Origin: Methylocapsa sp. D3K7
GTDB lineage: Bacteria > Pseudomonadota > Alphaproteobacteria > Rhizobiales > Beijerinckiaceae
Assembly (NCBI RefSeq): GCF_029855125.1
Contig: NZ_CP123229.1
Coordinates: 1,674,001 to 1,738,000, forward strand
Length of the DNA stretch: 64,000 nt
Direction: 5' to 3'
Shown: positions 18,270 to 27,043 of the stretch, piece by piece
Layout of the letters: each line of letters opens with the position of its first letter
Numbering within the stretch: the stretch's first letter is position 1
Translations under genes and position numbers: made by a program
The notes under the pieces: generated by a model
The model's input: only the letters and a program-made list of their open reading frames with translations
Database searches by the model: none
Told to the model about the DNA's origin: nothing

Positions 18270-20420
18270 ATGCTTTTCGATGGTCAAACGATCAAAGCCG
18301 ATATCCTCGACGGGCGCATAGCCGAACTGCGCTTTGAGCGCGGCACTGAGGCGGTCAATAAGCTCGACTCTCTGACGTTTGGGGAATTAAGCCTCGCGCT
18401 CGATTCGATTGCCGCCACCTCCGCGATCAAAGGCGTTTTGATCACCAGCGCCAAGGAGACGTTCATCGTCGGCGCCGATATTTTCGAATTCACTCATATC
18501 TTCAAGCATCCGGAGGCCGAAATTGAAGCCTTCGTTGCCAGAAACAGCGCCATTATCACGGCGCTTGCCGATCTGCCGGTGCCGACGGTAGCAGCGATCA
18601 ATGGCCTCGCACTAGGCGGCGGTTTTGAACTCGCACTCGCCGCCGACTACCGGATCATGTCCAACGCCGCCAAAGTCGGTTTTCCGGAGATCACCCTCGG
18701 CCTCTTTCCCGGCTATGGCGGCACCGTCCGCCTGCCCCGCCTTGCCGGCCTCGCGACAAGCGTGGATTGGATCATTTCTGGAGCGCAGCAAAGTCCCGAT
18801 AAAGCCGTTCTCGCGGGTGTGGCCGACGCCATTGCCGCGCCGGACATCTTGCGTTTTGCCGCCCTAGCGGTGCTGGAGCGGGCGATCAGCGGCGAATCCG
18901 ATTGGCAAGCCAAGCGCGCCCGCCTGAAGCAAAGACTTGGAGTAAGCCGGGACGAGGCGGCAACCCTGCTTGCCCCGGCGAAGGCGCAAGCCGTCAAGGC
19001 GCTTCCGCATTTTCCTGCAGCCCATGCCGCGGTGGACTTGCTGGAACGAGCCGCTGACCTTGATCGCGATACCGCCCTGGAGCTCGAAGCGCAGATTTTT
19101 GCCAAGATCGCAAAGACCCAAGCGGCGGACTCGCTCGTGGCGATTTTCGTCAACGATCAGGCGGTGAAAAAGAGCATCCGCCGCTATGCCAAGGACGCGC
19201 CGCCTGTCCGCAAAGCGGCGGTCGCGGGAGCTGGGATCATGGGCGGCGGCATTGCCTATCAGAGCGCCTCGCGCGGCGTGCCGATCATCATGAAGGACAT
19301 CGCCGCCCCCGCGCTCGACCTCGGCATGGGGGAAGCGCGCAAACTGCTCGCCAAATCGGTGGAGACGGGACGGCTCAGCCAAGAGAAGGCCGATGTGATC
19401 CTTGCTTCCATCACGCCAAACCTCACCTATGAGGGGTTCGACACAGCCGATGTGGTGATCGAAGCGGTCGTCGAAAAAATCGGCGTCAAACACACGGTGC
19501 TGCGGGAAATCGAGGAACTGACGCGCCCCAGTACGATCCTCGCCTCGAACACCTCGTCATTGTTGATCGGCGCCTTGGCCGAAAATTTGCGGCGCCCGGA
19601 AAATTTTCTAGGCATGCATTTTTTCAATCCCGTGCCCAAAATGCCCCTCGTCGAAGTCGTGCGCGGTCCCAAAACATCGCCGCAAGCCATCGCGGCTGTC
19701 ATGGGCTATGCCGCCGCGATGGGCAAGACGCCGATCATGGTCGAGGATTGCCCGGGCTTTGTCGTCAACCGCGTGCTCACGCCCTATCTTATCGCGTTTC
19801 TGCGGCTCGTTCATGACGGCGTTGATTTCGTCGCCATTGATAAAGCCATGGAAGCTTTCGGCTGGCCGATGGGACCCGCTTATCTCATCGACGTCATCGG
19901 CATGGATATTTCCCATCATGTCGTCGAAATCGTCTCGGCGGGTTTTGCCCCGCGCATGGATGTCTCTTTCGAAACGGCGATCGATATTCTCTTGCGCGCC
20001 GGCCGCCTCGGCCAGAAAAGTGGCCATGGCTTTTACAAATATGAGGCCGATTCGAAGGGCCGTCCGCGCAAGAATATCGACCCTGACACGGAACGTCTTC
20101 TCGCGCCCATACAACCCAATGGCAAAACCAGCTTGACCGAGGAAGAGATCGTTTCCCGCATGATGCTGCCCTTGATTCTGGAGGCGGCGCGTTGCGTCGA
20201 GGACAAAATCGCGGCCTCGCCAGGGGATGTGGATATGTGCCTTCTCCTTGGCCTCGGTCTGCCGCGCTATCTCGGCGGCGCTCTCAAATATGCCGATCAC
20301 CTTGGTCTCAACACTGTCGTGGAAAGTGCCGAGAAATGGGTGAGCCTTGGACCTATTTATCGCCCGAGCGAACGCTTGCAGGCCAGGGCCGCGGCGGGAG
20401 ACGTGTTTTATCCCCTATAA
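18270..20420 (+). CDS. fadJ: 3-hydroxyacyl-CoA dehydrogenase / enoyl-CoA hydratase (FadJ/FadB type)
   Basis: This bifunctional beta-oxidation enzyme has 716 residues. An N-terminal crotonase domain contains SAKETFIVGADIFEF and the oxyanion-hole region ALGGGFELALAADYR, with the catalytic glutamates near PEITLGLFPGYGG. The NAD-binding domain starts near residue 315 with AVAGAGIMGGGIAYQSA. HFFNPVPKMPLVEVV and the catalytic histidine belong to the dehydrogenase. The frame extends upstream to 18084 inside the ATPase gene, but the ATG at 18270 follows a GCGAGG site and gives the family length. A thiolase in the window could complete the cycle. Confidence 0.93.
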   Translation: MLFDGQTIKADILDGRIAELRFERGTEAVNKLDSLTFGELSLALDSIAATSAIKGVLITSAKETFIVGADIFEFTHIFKHPEAEIEAFVARNSAIITALADLPVPTVAAINGLALGGGFELALAADYRIMSNAAKVGFPEITLGLFPGYGGTVRLPRLAGLATSVDWIISGAQQSPDKAVLAGVADAIAAPDILRFAALAVLERAISGESDWQAKRARLKQRLGVSRDEAATLLAPAKAQAVKALPHFPAAHAAVDLLERAADLDRDTALELEAQIFAKIAKTQAADSLVAIFVNDQAVKKSIRRYAKDAPPVRKAAVAGAGIMGGGIAYQSASRGVPIIMKDIAAPALDLGMGEARKLLAKSVETGRLSQEKADVILASITPNLTYEGFDTADVVIEAVVEKIGVKHTVLREIEELTRPSTILASNTSSLLIGALAENLRRPENFLGMHFFNPVPKMPLVEVVRGPKTSPQAIAAVMGYAAAMGKTPIMVEDCPGFVVNRVLTPYLIAFLRLVHDGVDFVAIDKAMEAFGWPMGPAYLIDVIGMDISHHVVEIVSAGFAPRMDVSFETAIDILLRAGRLGQKSGHGFYKYEADSKGRPRKNIDPDTERLLAPIQPNGKTSLTEEEIVSRMMLPLILEAARCVEDKIAASPGDVDMCLLLGLGLPRYLGGALKYADHLGLNTVVESAEKWVSLGPIYRPSERLQARAAAGDVFYPL

Positions 20421-20444
20421 GTCCATTATAGTGAGCGATCCGCG

Positions 20445-21431
20445 ATGTTGAGCTTTCATTCCTCTGCAACCAACGGCGAGATCTCCGTCCCCAAGGACGC
20501 AAAAATCTTACCATCAGATGTCAATTGGATCGACGCTCAGCGGCCGGATGCGTGGGAGATCGCTTTTTTGCAGCGCGTGCTTGGCATTCGGGTGCCGACT
20601 CTCGTGGAGCTCTCGGAAATCCAATCCTCCAGCAGGCTCCGCGCAGAGAAGGATTGGCTCCACATTAGCATTCCCATGATTTACCGGGCAGAAGGCTTCA
20701 TGCCGGCGTTGACACCGCTCGGCTTCGTCTTGTCGCAGGATGTGCTGCTGACAGTTCGTTTCAAGCACATGAAAGCTTTCGAGGATTGTAAGGACAATCT
20801 TTCCCGCTACCCACTGCAAGCCGGAGGGGCGGGCGCCTTGGTCAGCCTTATGGAAGTCATCATCGATCATTGCGCCGACATTCTGGAAGGTGCCGCTAGC
20901 GATCTCGATCAATTATCGGAGAAAATTTTTGGCGCACACAAAAAACAAGTGCCGCGCCATGGGCCGCGCGAAGATAGTGAACGGCTCAGCGCGATCATGC
21001 GGAAGATCGGAGTCCATGGCGATCTGACCTCGAAGGTCGAAGATGTTCTGCTCGGCACGGCCCGCATGTTGCCTTATGTCGCGACCAATGCCGCGCCCTA
21101 TCTTGAAGCTGACAAACGCGCGAAACTCAAAAGCCTGCAACGCGATGTCGCGTCACTCAACGATTACGAAACACATCTGACCGACAAGATTCAGTTCCTG
21201 CTGGATGCCACCTTGGGACTGACGAACATCGAACAGAACAATATTTTTCGCATTCTGACCATTGTCTCCGTTGTCGGCATCCCACCAACATTCTTTGCAA
21301 GCATGTGGGGCATGAACTTCAAAAATATCCCCGAATATGACTGGGCTTATGGCTATCCATTTGGACTTTCCGTCATCGCCGTGAGCGCGATCATCCCAAT
21401 CCTCTGGTTCAAATGGCGCGGCTGGTGGTAG
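20445..21431 (+). CDS. corA: CorA-family magnesium/cobalt transporter
   Basis: This is a 328-residue divalent-cation channel. It has a large cytosolic N-terminal domain (about residues 1-265) rich in charged helices and two C-terminal transmembrane helices. The diagnostic GMN motif appears in SMWGMNFKNIPE at the end of the first helix, where it forms the selectivity filter of the pentamer. The final residues KWRGWW are basic and aromatic as usual. The last 19 bases overlap the start of the pseudouridine synthase gene. Confidence 0.93.
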   Translation: MLSFHSSATNGEISVPKDAKILPSDVNWIDAQRPDAWEIAFLQRVLGIRVPTLVELSEIQSSSRLRAEKDWLHISIPMIYRAEGFMPALTPLGFVLSQDVLLTVRFKHMKAFEDCKDNLSRYPLQAGGAGALVSLMEVIIDHCADILEGAASDLDQLSEKIFGAHKKQVPRHGPREDSERLSAIMRKIGVHGDLTSKVEDVLLGTARMLPYVATNAAPYLEADKRAKLKSLQRDVASLNDYETHLTDKIQFLLDATLGLTNIEQNNIFRILTIVSVVGIPPTFFASMWGMNFKNIPEYDWAYGYPFGLSVIAVSAIIPILWFKWRGWW

Positions 21432-22147
21432 TTGCGGAGGCCCGACAGGCTGCCCCCACACTGACAGAAGAAAAGCTCCTCGCGAGACTTCTTTATCGCG
21501 ACGCGATGATGCTGGTGATCGACAAGCCCGCCGGAATCGCGGTTCATCGCGGCCCAAAGGGCGGCGAAAATCTTGAAGATTATTTCCTTCCCCTCCGCTT
21601 CGGCCTGCCCCGCAACCCCGCTCTCGCGCATCGGCTCGATCGCGACACGTCAGGCTGCCTTGTGCTCGGGCGCCACCGTAAGGCGCTCGAAAAGCTCGGC
21701 CTCCTGTTCAAGCAAGGCAAGATCGAAAAACGCTATTGGGCCGTGGTCGATGGAGCGCCTGCGGAAGATGAAGGCTTGATTGATCTGCCGCTCGGCCGCC
21801 TCGATGCGGATCGCGGCTGGTGGATGAAGCCAGATCCCGCCGGGCTTCCCGCAAAAACGATGTGGCGGGTCCTTGGCCGCGCGGATGGCCTTGCATTTGT
21901 TGAGCTCGCGCCATTAACGGGACGTACACATCAATTGCGGGTGCACTGCGCGGCGCTCGGCTGGCCAATTCTCGGCGATGCCATCTATGGGAAAGGCGGC
22001 GCCATGGGGTTGCAGTTGCACGCCCGGATGATCACCATCCCGCTCTACAAGACCAAGGAGCCGGTCACCATCGTGGCGCCGGTGCCTTCGCACATGCGCG
22101 AGACACTCGCAGCATGCGATCCAGGGTTACTCCTCGAATCAACTTAA
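21413..22147 (+). CDS. RluA-family RNA pseudouridine synthase
   Basis: This 244-residue enzyme isomerises uridine to pseudouridine in rRNA or tRNA. The catalytic motif HRLDRDTSGCLVLGR contains the essential aspartate near residue 79. LTGRTHQLRVHCAALGWPI and GDAIYG are the other family blocks. It lacks an S4 domain, as in RluA and RluC-like short forms. The target position cannot be inferred. The ATG lies inside the 3' end of corA (19-base overlap), which suggests coupled translation. The gene is convergent with the Sel1 gene and overlaps its end by 4 bases. Confidence 0.9.
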   Translation: MARLVVVAEARQAAPTLTEEKLLARLLYRDAMMLVIDKPAGIAVHRGPKGGENLEDYFLPLRFGLPRNPALAHRLDRDTSGCLVLGRHRKALEKLGLLFKQGKIEKRYWAVVDGAPAEDEGLIDLPLGRLDADRGWWMKPDPAGLPAKTMWRVLGRADGLAFVELAPLTGRTHQLRVHCAALGWPILGDAIYGKGGAMGLQLHARMITIPLYKTKEPVTIVAPVPSHMRETLAACDPGLLLEST

Positions 22148-23139
22148 TTCCCCACATATTGCCGCAAACGCGTCTCGACCGCAGTTTTGTCCGCCGCCGA
22201 GAGTTTGGCCAGCTCGCTATCGAGCCAGGCATCCTTGACCCCCGCGGCCCTTGCTAGAAGATGCCATTTCATGGCTTCGACCGCGTTCTTCGGCAGTCCA
22301 CGCCCGGACGCCAAAAGGCGCGCGGCGCGGTTTTGCGCGACAGGGTTGTCGCGCGCCGCAGCCTTGAGAAAAAGCTTCGCGGCCGCCGTTTCGTCCTTAT
22401 CGACACCGACTCCATTGAAAAGCATGATGGCATATTCGACTTCGGCCGGAACATTGCCGTCCTTCGCGGCGCGGCCAATCCATTGTGCGGCCAGTTCATC
22501 GCTTTTTTTGACCCCGGTGCCTTTCCGGTAAAGCAGGCCCAGCGCATAGGCGGCATCGGAATCGCCAAGATCCGCGGACTGCCGGAAAAGCCGCGCCGCC
22601 TTGGGAAAATCCGCGACAACACCATTGTTTTCGATCGCCATGACACCGAGGTTGTACAGCGCACCCGGATGATTTTGCGCCGCCGCCTTGACGAACAGTT
22701 CCGCCGCCCCGGCGCGATCTTGTGGCATGCCCTCACCTTTGAGTTTGGCGCTCGCCAAGGCGAAAATCGCCTGACGGTCGCCCGTTGCGGCGGCGAGCTT
22801 GTACCAGCGGCCGGCTTCCGTTGCATCGCGCCGCACGCCCATCCCCTGCGAATAAAGCTCTCCGACGAGGGTCATCGCGGGCCCGTCGGTGGGATCGGCT
22901 TCGATTCGTTTCATCGCCTCCTGCAAAGCGGTGAAGTAATAGCCGCGCTGATAGGCGCCGAAGGCAAGATCGGGGGCGCCACCAAGCCGCGCGGGAACCG
23001 CCACAGCATTCCTCTTAGCTGGTTGCTGCATGTCCGGAGCGGCCTGCGCATGCACGGAAATACAGCTGGAAGCAATCATGAGCCATGTAGCCGAAACGCC
23101 AGCGCAAAGCCGCAGATGCGGGCGAGGGCCGAGGATCAT
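22144..23139 (-). CDS. Exported Sel1-repeat protein
   Basis: This 331-residue protein has an N-terminal signal segment (LCAGVSATWLMIASSCISVHAQA) and a helical solenoid of Sel1-like repeats from about residue 75 to 310. Examples are ALASAKLKGEGMPQD, ALGLLYRKGTGVKKS and AIMLFNGVGVDKD. Such proteins act as scaffolds for protein-protein contacts. No partner can be read here. The start overlaps the stop of thiE (ATGA at 23136-23139), so the two genes are co-translated, although no functional link to thiamine is evident. Confidence 0.85.
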   Translation of the reverse strand: MILGPRPHLRLCAGVSATWLMIASSCISVHAQAAPDMQQPAKRNAVAVPARLGGAPDLAFGAYQRGYYFTALQEAMKRIEADPTDGPAMTLVGELYSQGMGVRRDATEAGRWYKLAAATGDRQAIFALASAKLKGEGMPQDRAGAAELFVKAAAQNHPGALYNLGVMAIENNGVVADFPKAARLFRQSADLGDSDAAYALGLLYRKGTGVKKSDELAAQWIGRAAKDGNVPAEVEYAIMLFNGVGVDKDETAAAKLFLKAAARDNPVAQNRAARLLASGRGLPKNAVEAMKWHLLARAAGVKDAWLDSELAKLSAADKTAVETRLRQYVGN

Positions 23140-23768
23140 TGAACCACTTCCTTGATGGAAGTGAGAAGGCGCGCCGCCTCGCTCAACGCCGTTGCCGCGC
23201 CGCGCGGATCGGCGAACACCGCATCGCCGACCGCAACGAAGTCGGCACCGGCGCGGACGAGATCGCCGATCGCGGAAAGTTCATGGGCGTAGCCGACGCA
23301 AGGAACGTTGAAGATTTCCGCCCACCAGGCGACGCGCTCGGTGATACTTTCCTGTGACTCCCCGCTGCCGGGGCCGCCGAACATCACATAATCAACGCCC
23401 GCCTCGCCCGTGGTCATCGCCGCATCCCGTGTTTTCAATCCTCCGGCACCAACAATATGAGCTGGTTGCAAGGAACGAACAGCCGATTGCAGCTCCCCCC
23501 CCGCGTCATCGAGATGAACCCCATCGGCGTCGAGGCGGACTGCCAATTCTGGATCGTCCGCGACAAGGCTGGCAATACCATGCTTTTGCAACATGGGGAT
23601 GAGCGCGCGCAGGGTTTCCTCTTTGGTGACTTCGCTGCCGGCGGCGGTTCGCAACAAGACGCAAGCAACGCCGCATGCTGCAACCGGCGCCTCGAAAAGG
23701 GACGCATAAGCGCTCCAATCGGACATGGGCGGGGTGATCAAATAAAGGCGGGTCGGGTCGGTTGGCAT
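23136..23768 (-). CDS. thiE: Thiamine phosphate synthase
   Basis: ThiE condenses the pyrimidine and thiazole phosphates to thiamine phosphate in the cytosol. The 210-residue protein has the TIM-barrel layout: RLYLITPP at the start, ADGVHLDD (phosphate-binding aspartate block) and DYVMFGGPG, equivalent to the usual DYxxxGPxFxT. The conserved lysine-rich parts are weaker than in canonical ThiE, so a ThiE-like paralogue is possible. The ATG at 23768 (MPTDPTRLYLI) is preferred over the in-frame ATG at 23846. No TPP riboswitch is evident upstream. Confidence 0.8.
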   Translation of the reverse strand: MPTDPTRLYLITPPMSDWSAYASLFEAPVAACGVACVLLRTAAGSEVTKEETLRALIPMLQKHGIASLVADDPELAVRLDADGVHLDDAGGELQSAVRSLQPAHIVGAGGLKTRDAAMTTGEAGVDYVMFGGPGSGESQESITERVAWWAEIFNVPCVGYAHELSAIGDLVRAGADFVAVGDAVFADPRGAATALSEAARLLTSIKEVVQ

Positions 23769-24034
23769 GGCAAAAAGCGGCTCCAGCGGAATTTCGGGTT
23801 CATTGTTAGAGGATATTGCGCCGGTTTTGTGCATGAGGCGAGACACCAGCTCTAAAAAGTTTTGCCCTTCACCGCGAGATTTATAAGATAAATCAATGAG
23901 ATCAAGCAGTAACGCCAGCGGCTTTGCAGGCGTGCTGGGGAAAAGCGGCGGGAGGACGCCAAGGCCGCTGTCCGGCCCGCTTGTTTGGACGGTGCATCCG
24001 TGTTACCCGCAGCCGCGCAGGAGATTTTTTAACA

Positions 24035-24529
24035 ATGGCAGACGGAAACGGAAACGGAAACGGCGACGCCTCTCAGGCGGATGCGGCGCCTTCGATCAAT
24101 GCGATGGTTCAATACACCAAGGATTTCTCCTTCGAGAATCCGAACGCGCCTCGCTCGCTGGGGCCGCAAGACAAGCCGCCGAATATTTCCATTCAGGTGA
24201 ATGTCAATGCACGGCAAGTGGCGGAAGCCGACTTCGAGGTCAATATCCTGCTGGAAGGGTCGGCTGGCGAAGGGGCAGCTCTGCTGTTCAAGTTCGAGCT
24301 AGACTACGCCGGTCTCTTCCGCTTGCGCAATATCGCCGCGAATGACATGCATCCTGTGGTCATGATCGAGTGCCCGCGCTTGTTGTTTCCCTTCGCCCGC
24401 CAGATTATCGCCGAGGCGGTCCGGGACGGCGGGTTTCCGCCGCTTTACATCGATCCGATCGATTTCGCTGCACTTTACCGCAAGCGCCTCAGCGACGCCG
24501 CTGCCACCGCCCCCGCGCCAGCCAGCTAA
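24035..24529 (+). CDS. secB: SecB protein-export chaperone
   Basis: SecB holds unfolded preproteins and hands them to SecA. The 164-residue protein shows the family core: YTKDFSFENPNAP, PNISIQVNVNARQ and the SecA-contact region around LLFPFARQIIAEAVRDGGFP. The tail LYIDPIDFAALY is the canonical C-terminal part of the fold. The start MADGNGNGN lies 110 bp inside a longer open frame and matches the family N-terminus. It begins with a short Asn-Gly stretch and ends in an alanine/proline tail. Confidence 0.95.
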   Translation: MADGNGNGNGDASQADAAPSINAMVQYTKDFSFENPNAPRSLGPQDKPPNISIQVNVNARQVAEADFEVNILLEGSAGEGAALLFKFELDYAGLFRLRNIAANDMHPVVMIECPRLLFPFARQIIAEAVRDGGFPPLYIDPIDFAALYRKRLSDAAATAPAPAS

Positions 24530-24531
24530 AA

Positions 24532-25311
24532 TTATTCCTGTCCGAAACGGAGCAGGCTGGAGCCATGCGCTTTAAGCCATGCCTCCGCGCGGCCGGTGTC
24601 CGGCGTTAAGCGGTCAACGGCGGCCCAGAACGCCGCTGAATGATTCATATGCACAAGATGCGCGGATTCATGCGCGGCGAGATAATCGAGGACAAAATGC
24701 GGCGCCATGATTAGGCGCCATGAAAAACTGAGCGCGCCGGAGGATGAGCAGGAACCCCACCGGCTTGTCGTATCACGCAAGGTGATTCTGCTCGGCACCG
24801 CGCCGAGTCTTTGAGTGTGGCTCTCCACGGCGGTCTTGATGTCGCGCAAAGCTTCCTTGACGAGGAAGTCCCGGACCCTGCGAGGCACGAAGGGCGCCTC
24901 GGCGTTGACACAAATGAGCGGCGGGCTCGTTGGGCCTTGTTCTTCAAGCCAGACGCCCCGGCGCCTTGCCTGGCAATGGGTGATCAAGTGTACGGTTCCA
25001 CGCAGCGGCACCAATCCCCCCGCCGAAAGAGGAATTTTTTCGGGGAGCAAGCGCAGTTTCGCGCCGATCCAGGCGGCATGCCGGTTCGCGAAGACTTTTG
25101 CCTCGCCGAGGCTCCCGCGCGACGGCATCGTCAAAACGACGTCCTGCGTCGCCGCGCGCACACGCAACGTAAACCGTCGCGCGGAGGCTATGCGCCGGAT
25201 AGCGATTCGATAGGTTTCGCCCGCATGGGAAACTTCGAGCGTCGTGATTCCGGAAACGCGGGGTGCGATTTTTCGCGGAGGCAGCATGGCCTCAGAATAG
25301 CCGGAGGCCAA
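24532..25311 (-). CDS. YgjP-type (M48/SprT-like) metallopeptidase
   Basis: This 259-residue protein resembles the YgjP/WLM-type zinc peptidases. The zinc site is AAHESAHLVHMNHSAAFW (HExxH plus a distal His), with WLKAHG at the C-terminus. DTTSRWGSCSSSGALSFSWR is the conserved block before the active site. An ATG at 25287 (MLPPRKI) is an alternative start. The substrate is unknown. It is convergent with secB, leaving only 2 bp between the stops. Confidence 0.85.
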   Translation of the reverse strand: MASGYSEAMLPPRKIAPRVSGITTLEVSHAGETYRIAIRRIASARRFTLRVRAATQDVVLTMPSRGSLGEAKVFANRHAAWIGAKLRLLPEKIPLSAGGLVPLRGTVHLITHCQARRRGVWLEEQGPTSPPLICVNAEAPFVPRRVRDFLVKEALRDIKTAVESHTQRLGAVPSRITLRDTTSRWGSCSSSGALSFSWRLIMAPHFVLDYLAAHESAHLVHMNHSAAFWAAVDRLTPDTGRAEAWLKAHGSSLLRFGQE

Positions 25312-25380
25312 GTGAGTCGCTAGGGCAATGATTTCAAAAAATGGCTGACCTATCGATTAAAGTGTGCCGGCGATTCACAT

Positions 25381-26670
25381 TTAAGCGGTTTCAACAAGCT
25401 TCAAGCCGATGTCCGGAGTCTTGACTGCACGATGGAAGGCGCGGATGCGGGGCACCACCTCGTTACGGAAACGCGACCCGTTGAACACGCCGTAATGTCC
25501 AACCTTGTCCTGCTGATAGTGGGCTTTCATATGTTGTGGAAGATTTTTGCATAGTTCTTGCGCGGCTTGGGTCTGACCGAGCCCGGAGATATCGTCGTTT
25601 TCGCCTTCTACGGTGAGCAGTCCCACACGGCGGATCGCCGATAAATCCACTGGCACGCCGCGATGGGTCATTTCACCGTTTGGCAAAGCGTGTTTGACAA
25701 AAACAGTATCGACCGTCTGCAAGTAAAATTCCGCCGGAAGATCCATCACCGACCGGTATTCATCGTAAAATTCCCGGTGCTTTCTGGCGGAGTCGCCGTC
25801 ACCCGAAACGAGATGATCGAAAAACTCCATATGCGCGGTTATGTGACGATCGATATTCATCGCCATGAAGCCGGTGAGCTGTAGAAAGCCGGGGTAAACC
25901 TGCCGCCCAGCACCGGGATAGCCAAACGGAACCGTGCAGATGCAATTGCTCTTAAACCACGCGCTGCCTCGCTCCTGCGCGAGCAGATTGACCTTGGTCG
26001 GGCTTCGCCGCGTGTCGATGGGGCCACCCATCAGCGTCATCGACGCTGGGACATAGGGGCTATCCGCCGCTTCCATCAAAGCGACCGCCGCGATCAAAGG
26101 CACCGCCGGCTGGCAGACGCCAAGTGTATGAACGGTGCCGCTCCAAGAGTCTTTGCTCAAGACCTCACAGATGGACATCACATAATCGATATAGTCGTCG
26201 AGATCGAAACGGCCGGCAGCGACCGGAATCGCGCGGGCATCGACCCAATCCGTGATGTAAACATCATAAAAAGGGAGGAATGCCTCAACGGTGCCGCGCA
26301 GGAGAGTCGCATGGTGACCAGACATCGGCGCGATGATGAAAAGCTTCTCGCGTGGCTCCGGTGAGCCGGTGTCGAACTGTTTTTCGAAATGCAGAAGCTG
26401 GCAAAACGGCCGCTCCCAAACCACGCGCTCGACGATAGGAATGGTTTTGCCGCCGGCGGCCACCGTACTGAAGCCAAATGTCGGCTTGTCGTAGCGCCTG
26501 GTCAGCCGTTCGAAAACTTTCGCCGAGGCCGCCAGATTGCGGCCCGCCGCCGTGTAGGAAAACGGATTGATGGGACTTTCGAGCCACGTCCGGGCAACAT
26601 CTGTCATGGCCCGCGCCGGAGCCAGCGCAAGATGCGCCATTTCATGCATTTCATAGGAAAAAGGCGGCAT
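25381..26670 (-). CDS. phaZ: Intracellular polyhydroxybutyrate depolymerase
   Basis: PhaZ mobilises native PHB granules. The 429-residue protein belongs to the i-PHB depolymerase family, an alpha/beta hydrolase with a cysteine nucleophile. HTLGVCQPAVPLIA provides the GxCxP nucleophile elbow, PMSGHHATLLRGTVEAFLP is an early core block, and GHYGVFNGSRFRNEVVPRI carries the catalytic histidine. The start MPPFSYEMHEMAHLALAPAR at 26670 matches the family, although the frame is open to 26793. With the thiolase this supports PHB metabolism in this organism. Confidence 0.93.
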   Translation of the reverse strand: MPPFSYEMHEMAHLALAPARAMTDVARTWLESPINPFSYTAAGRNLAASAKVFERLTRRYDKPTFGFSTVAAGGKTIPIVERVVWERPFCQLLHFEKQFDTGSPEPREKLFIIAPMSGHHATLLRGTVEAFLPFYDVYITDWVDARAIPVAAGRFDLDDYIDYVMSICEVLSKDSWSGTVHTLGVCQPAVPLIAAVALMEAADSPYVPASMTLMGGPIDTRRSPTKVNLLAQERGSAWFKSNCICTVPFGYPGAGRQVYPGFLQLTGFMAMNIDRHITAHMEFFDHLVSGDGDSARKHREFYDEYRSVMDLPAEFYLQTVDTVFVKHALPNGEMTHRGVPVDLSAIRRVGLLTVEGENDDISGLGQTQAAQELCKNLPQHMKAHYQQDKVGHYGVFNGSRFRNEVVPRIRAFHRAVKTPDIGLKLVETA

Positions 26671-27043
26671 TTTCCAAATCCTTGGCTCCAGCTCCCATAA
26701 GCTACCAAGCCATACGGCAACATAAAGGCAGTTTTGTCCGGTTCCCTGACCCAGCGGCGAAGTGTTCGATATTGCCCCAGAGCGATTTATCAAAGAAAAA
26801 TTTTTACTTTAAAATAATTCTTTGTCTCCATGCCGATGTCATACCGGGCGTGCGGCAATCTCTTCCGGGACACTCCAACGCCAATAATAGCAAGGGGTTC
26901 CACTGTATTTGATGAGCCTGCGGCAGTTCTGCAAGACCCAAACGTGAGCGGAAAAGAGAGGGCGGCCTTGCTGAGCACCTCGGCAGGCCGGCATGGCAAG
27001 ACCGGCCTGTTGATTCGCCTCCCAATGGGATAAACGGAAGGTC
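26671..27043. other. Divergent spacer between phaZ and regB with AT-rich inverted repeat
   Basis: This 373-bp spacer must hold both promoters. An AT-rich imperfect inverted repeat lies at 26791-26824: arms begin CAAAGAA and end TTCTTTG, and the inner TTTT and AAAA also pair. It is about 120 bp upstream of phaZ. It could be a regulator site or an old terminator. I see no RNA gene here. Confidence 0.4.

Noticed and set aside
23769..24034. Possible TPP riboswitch upstream of thiE
   Set aside because: Neither the CTGAGA nor the ACCCTTTGAACCTGA box of the TPP riboswitch is seen on the minus strand of this spacer.
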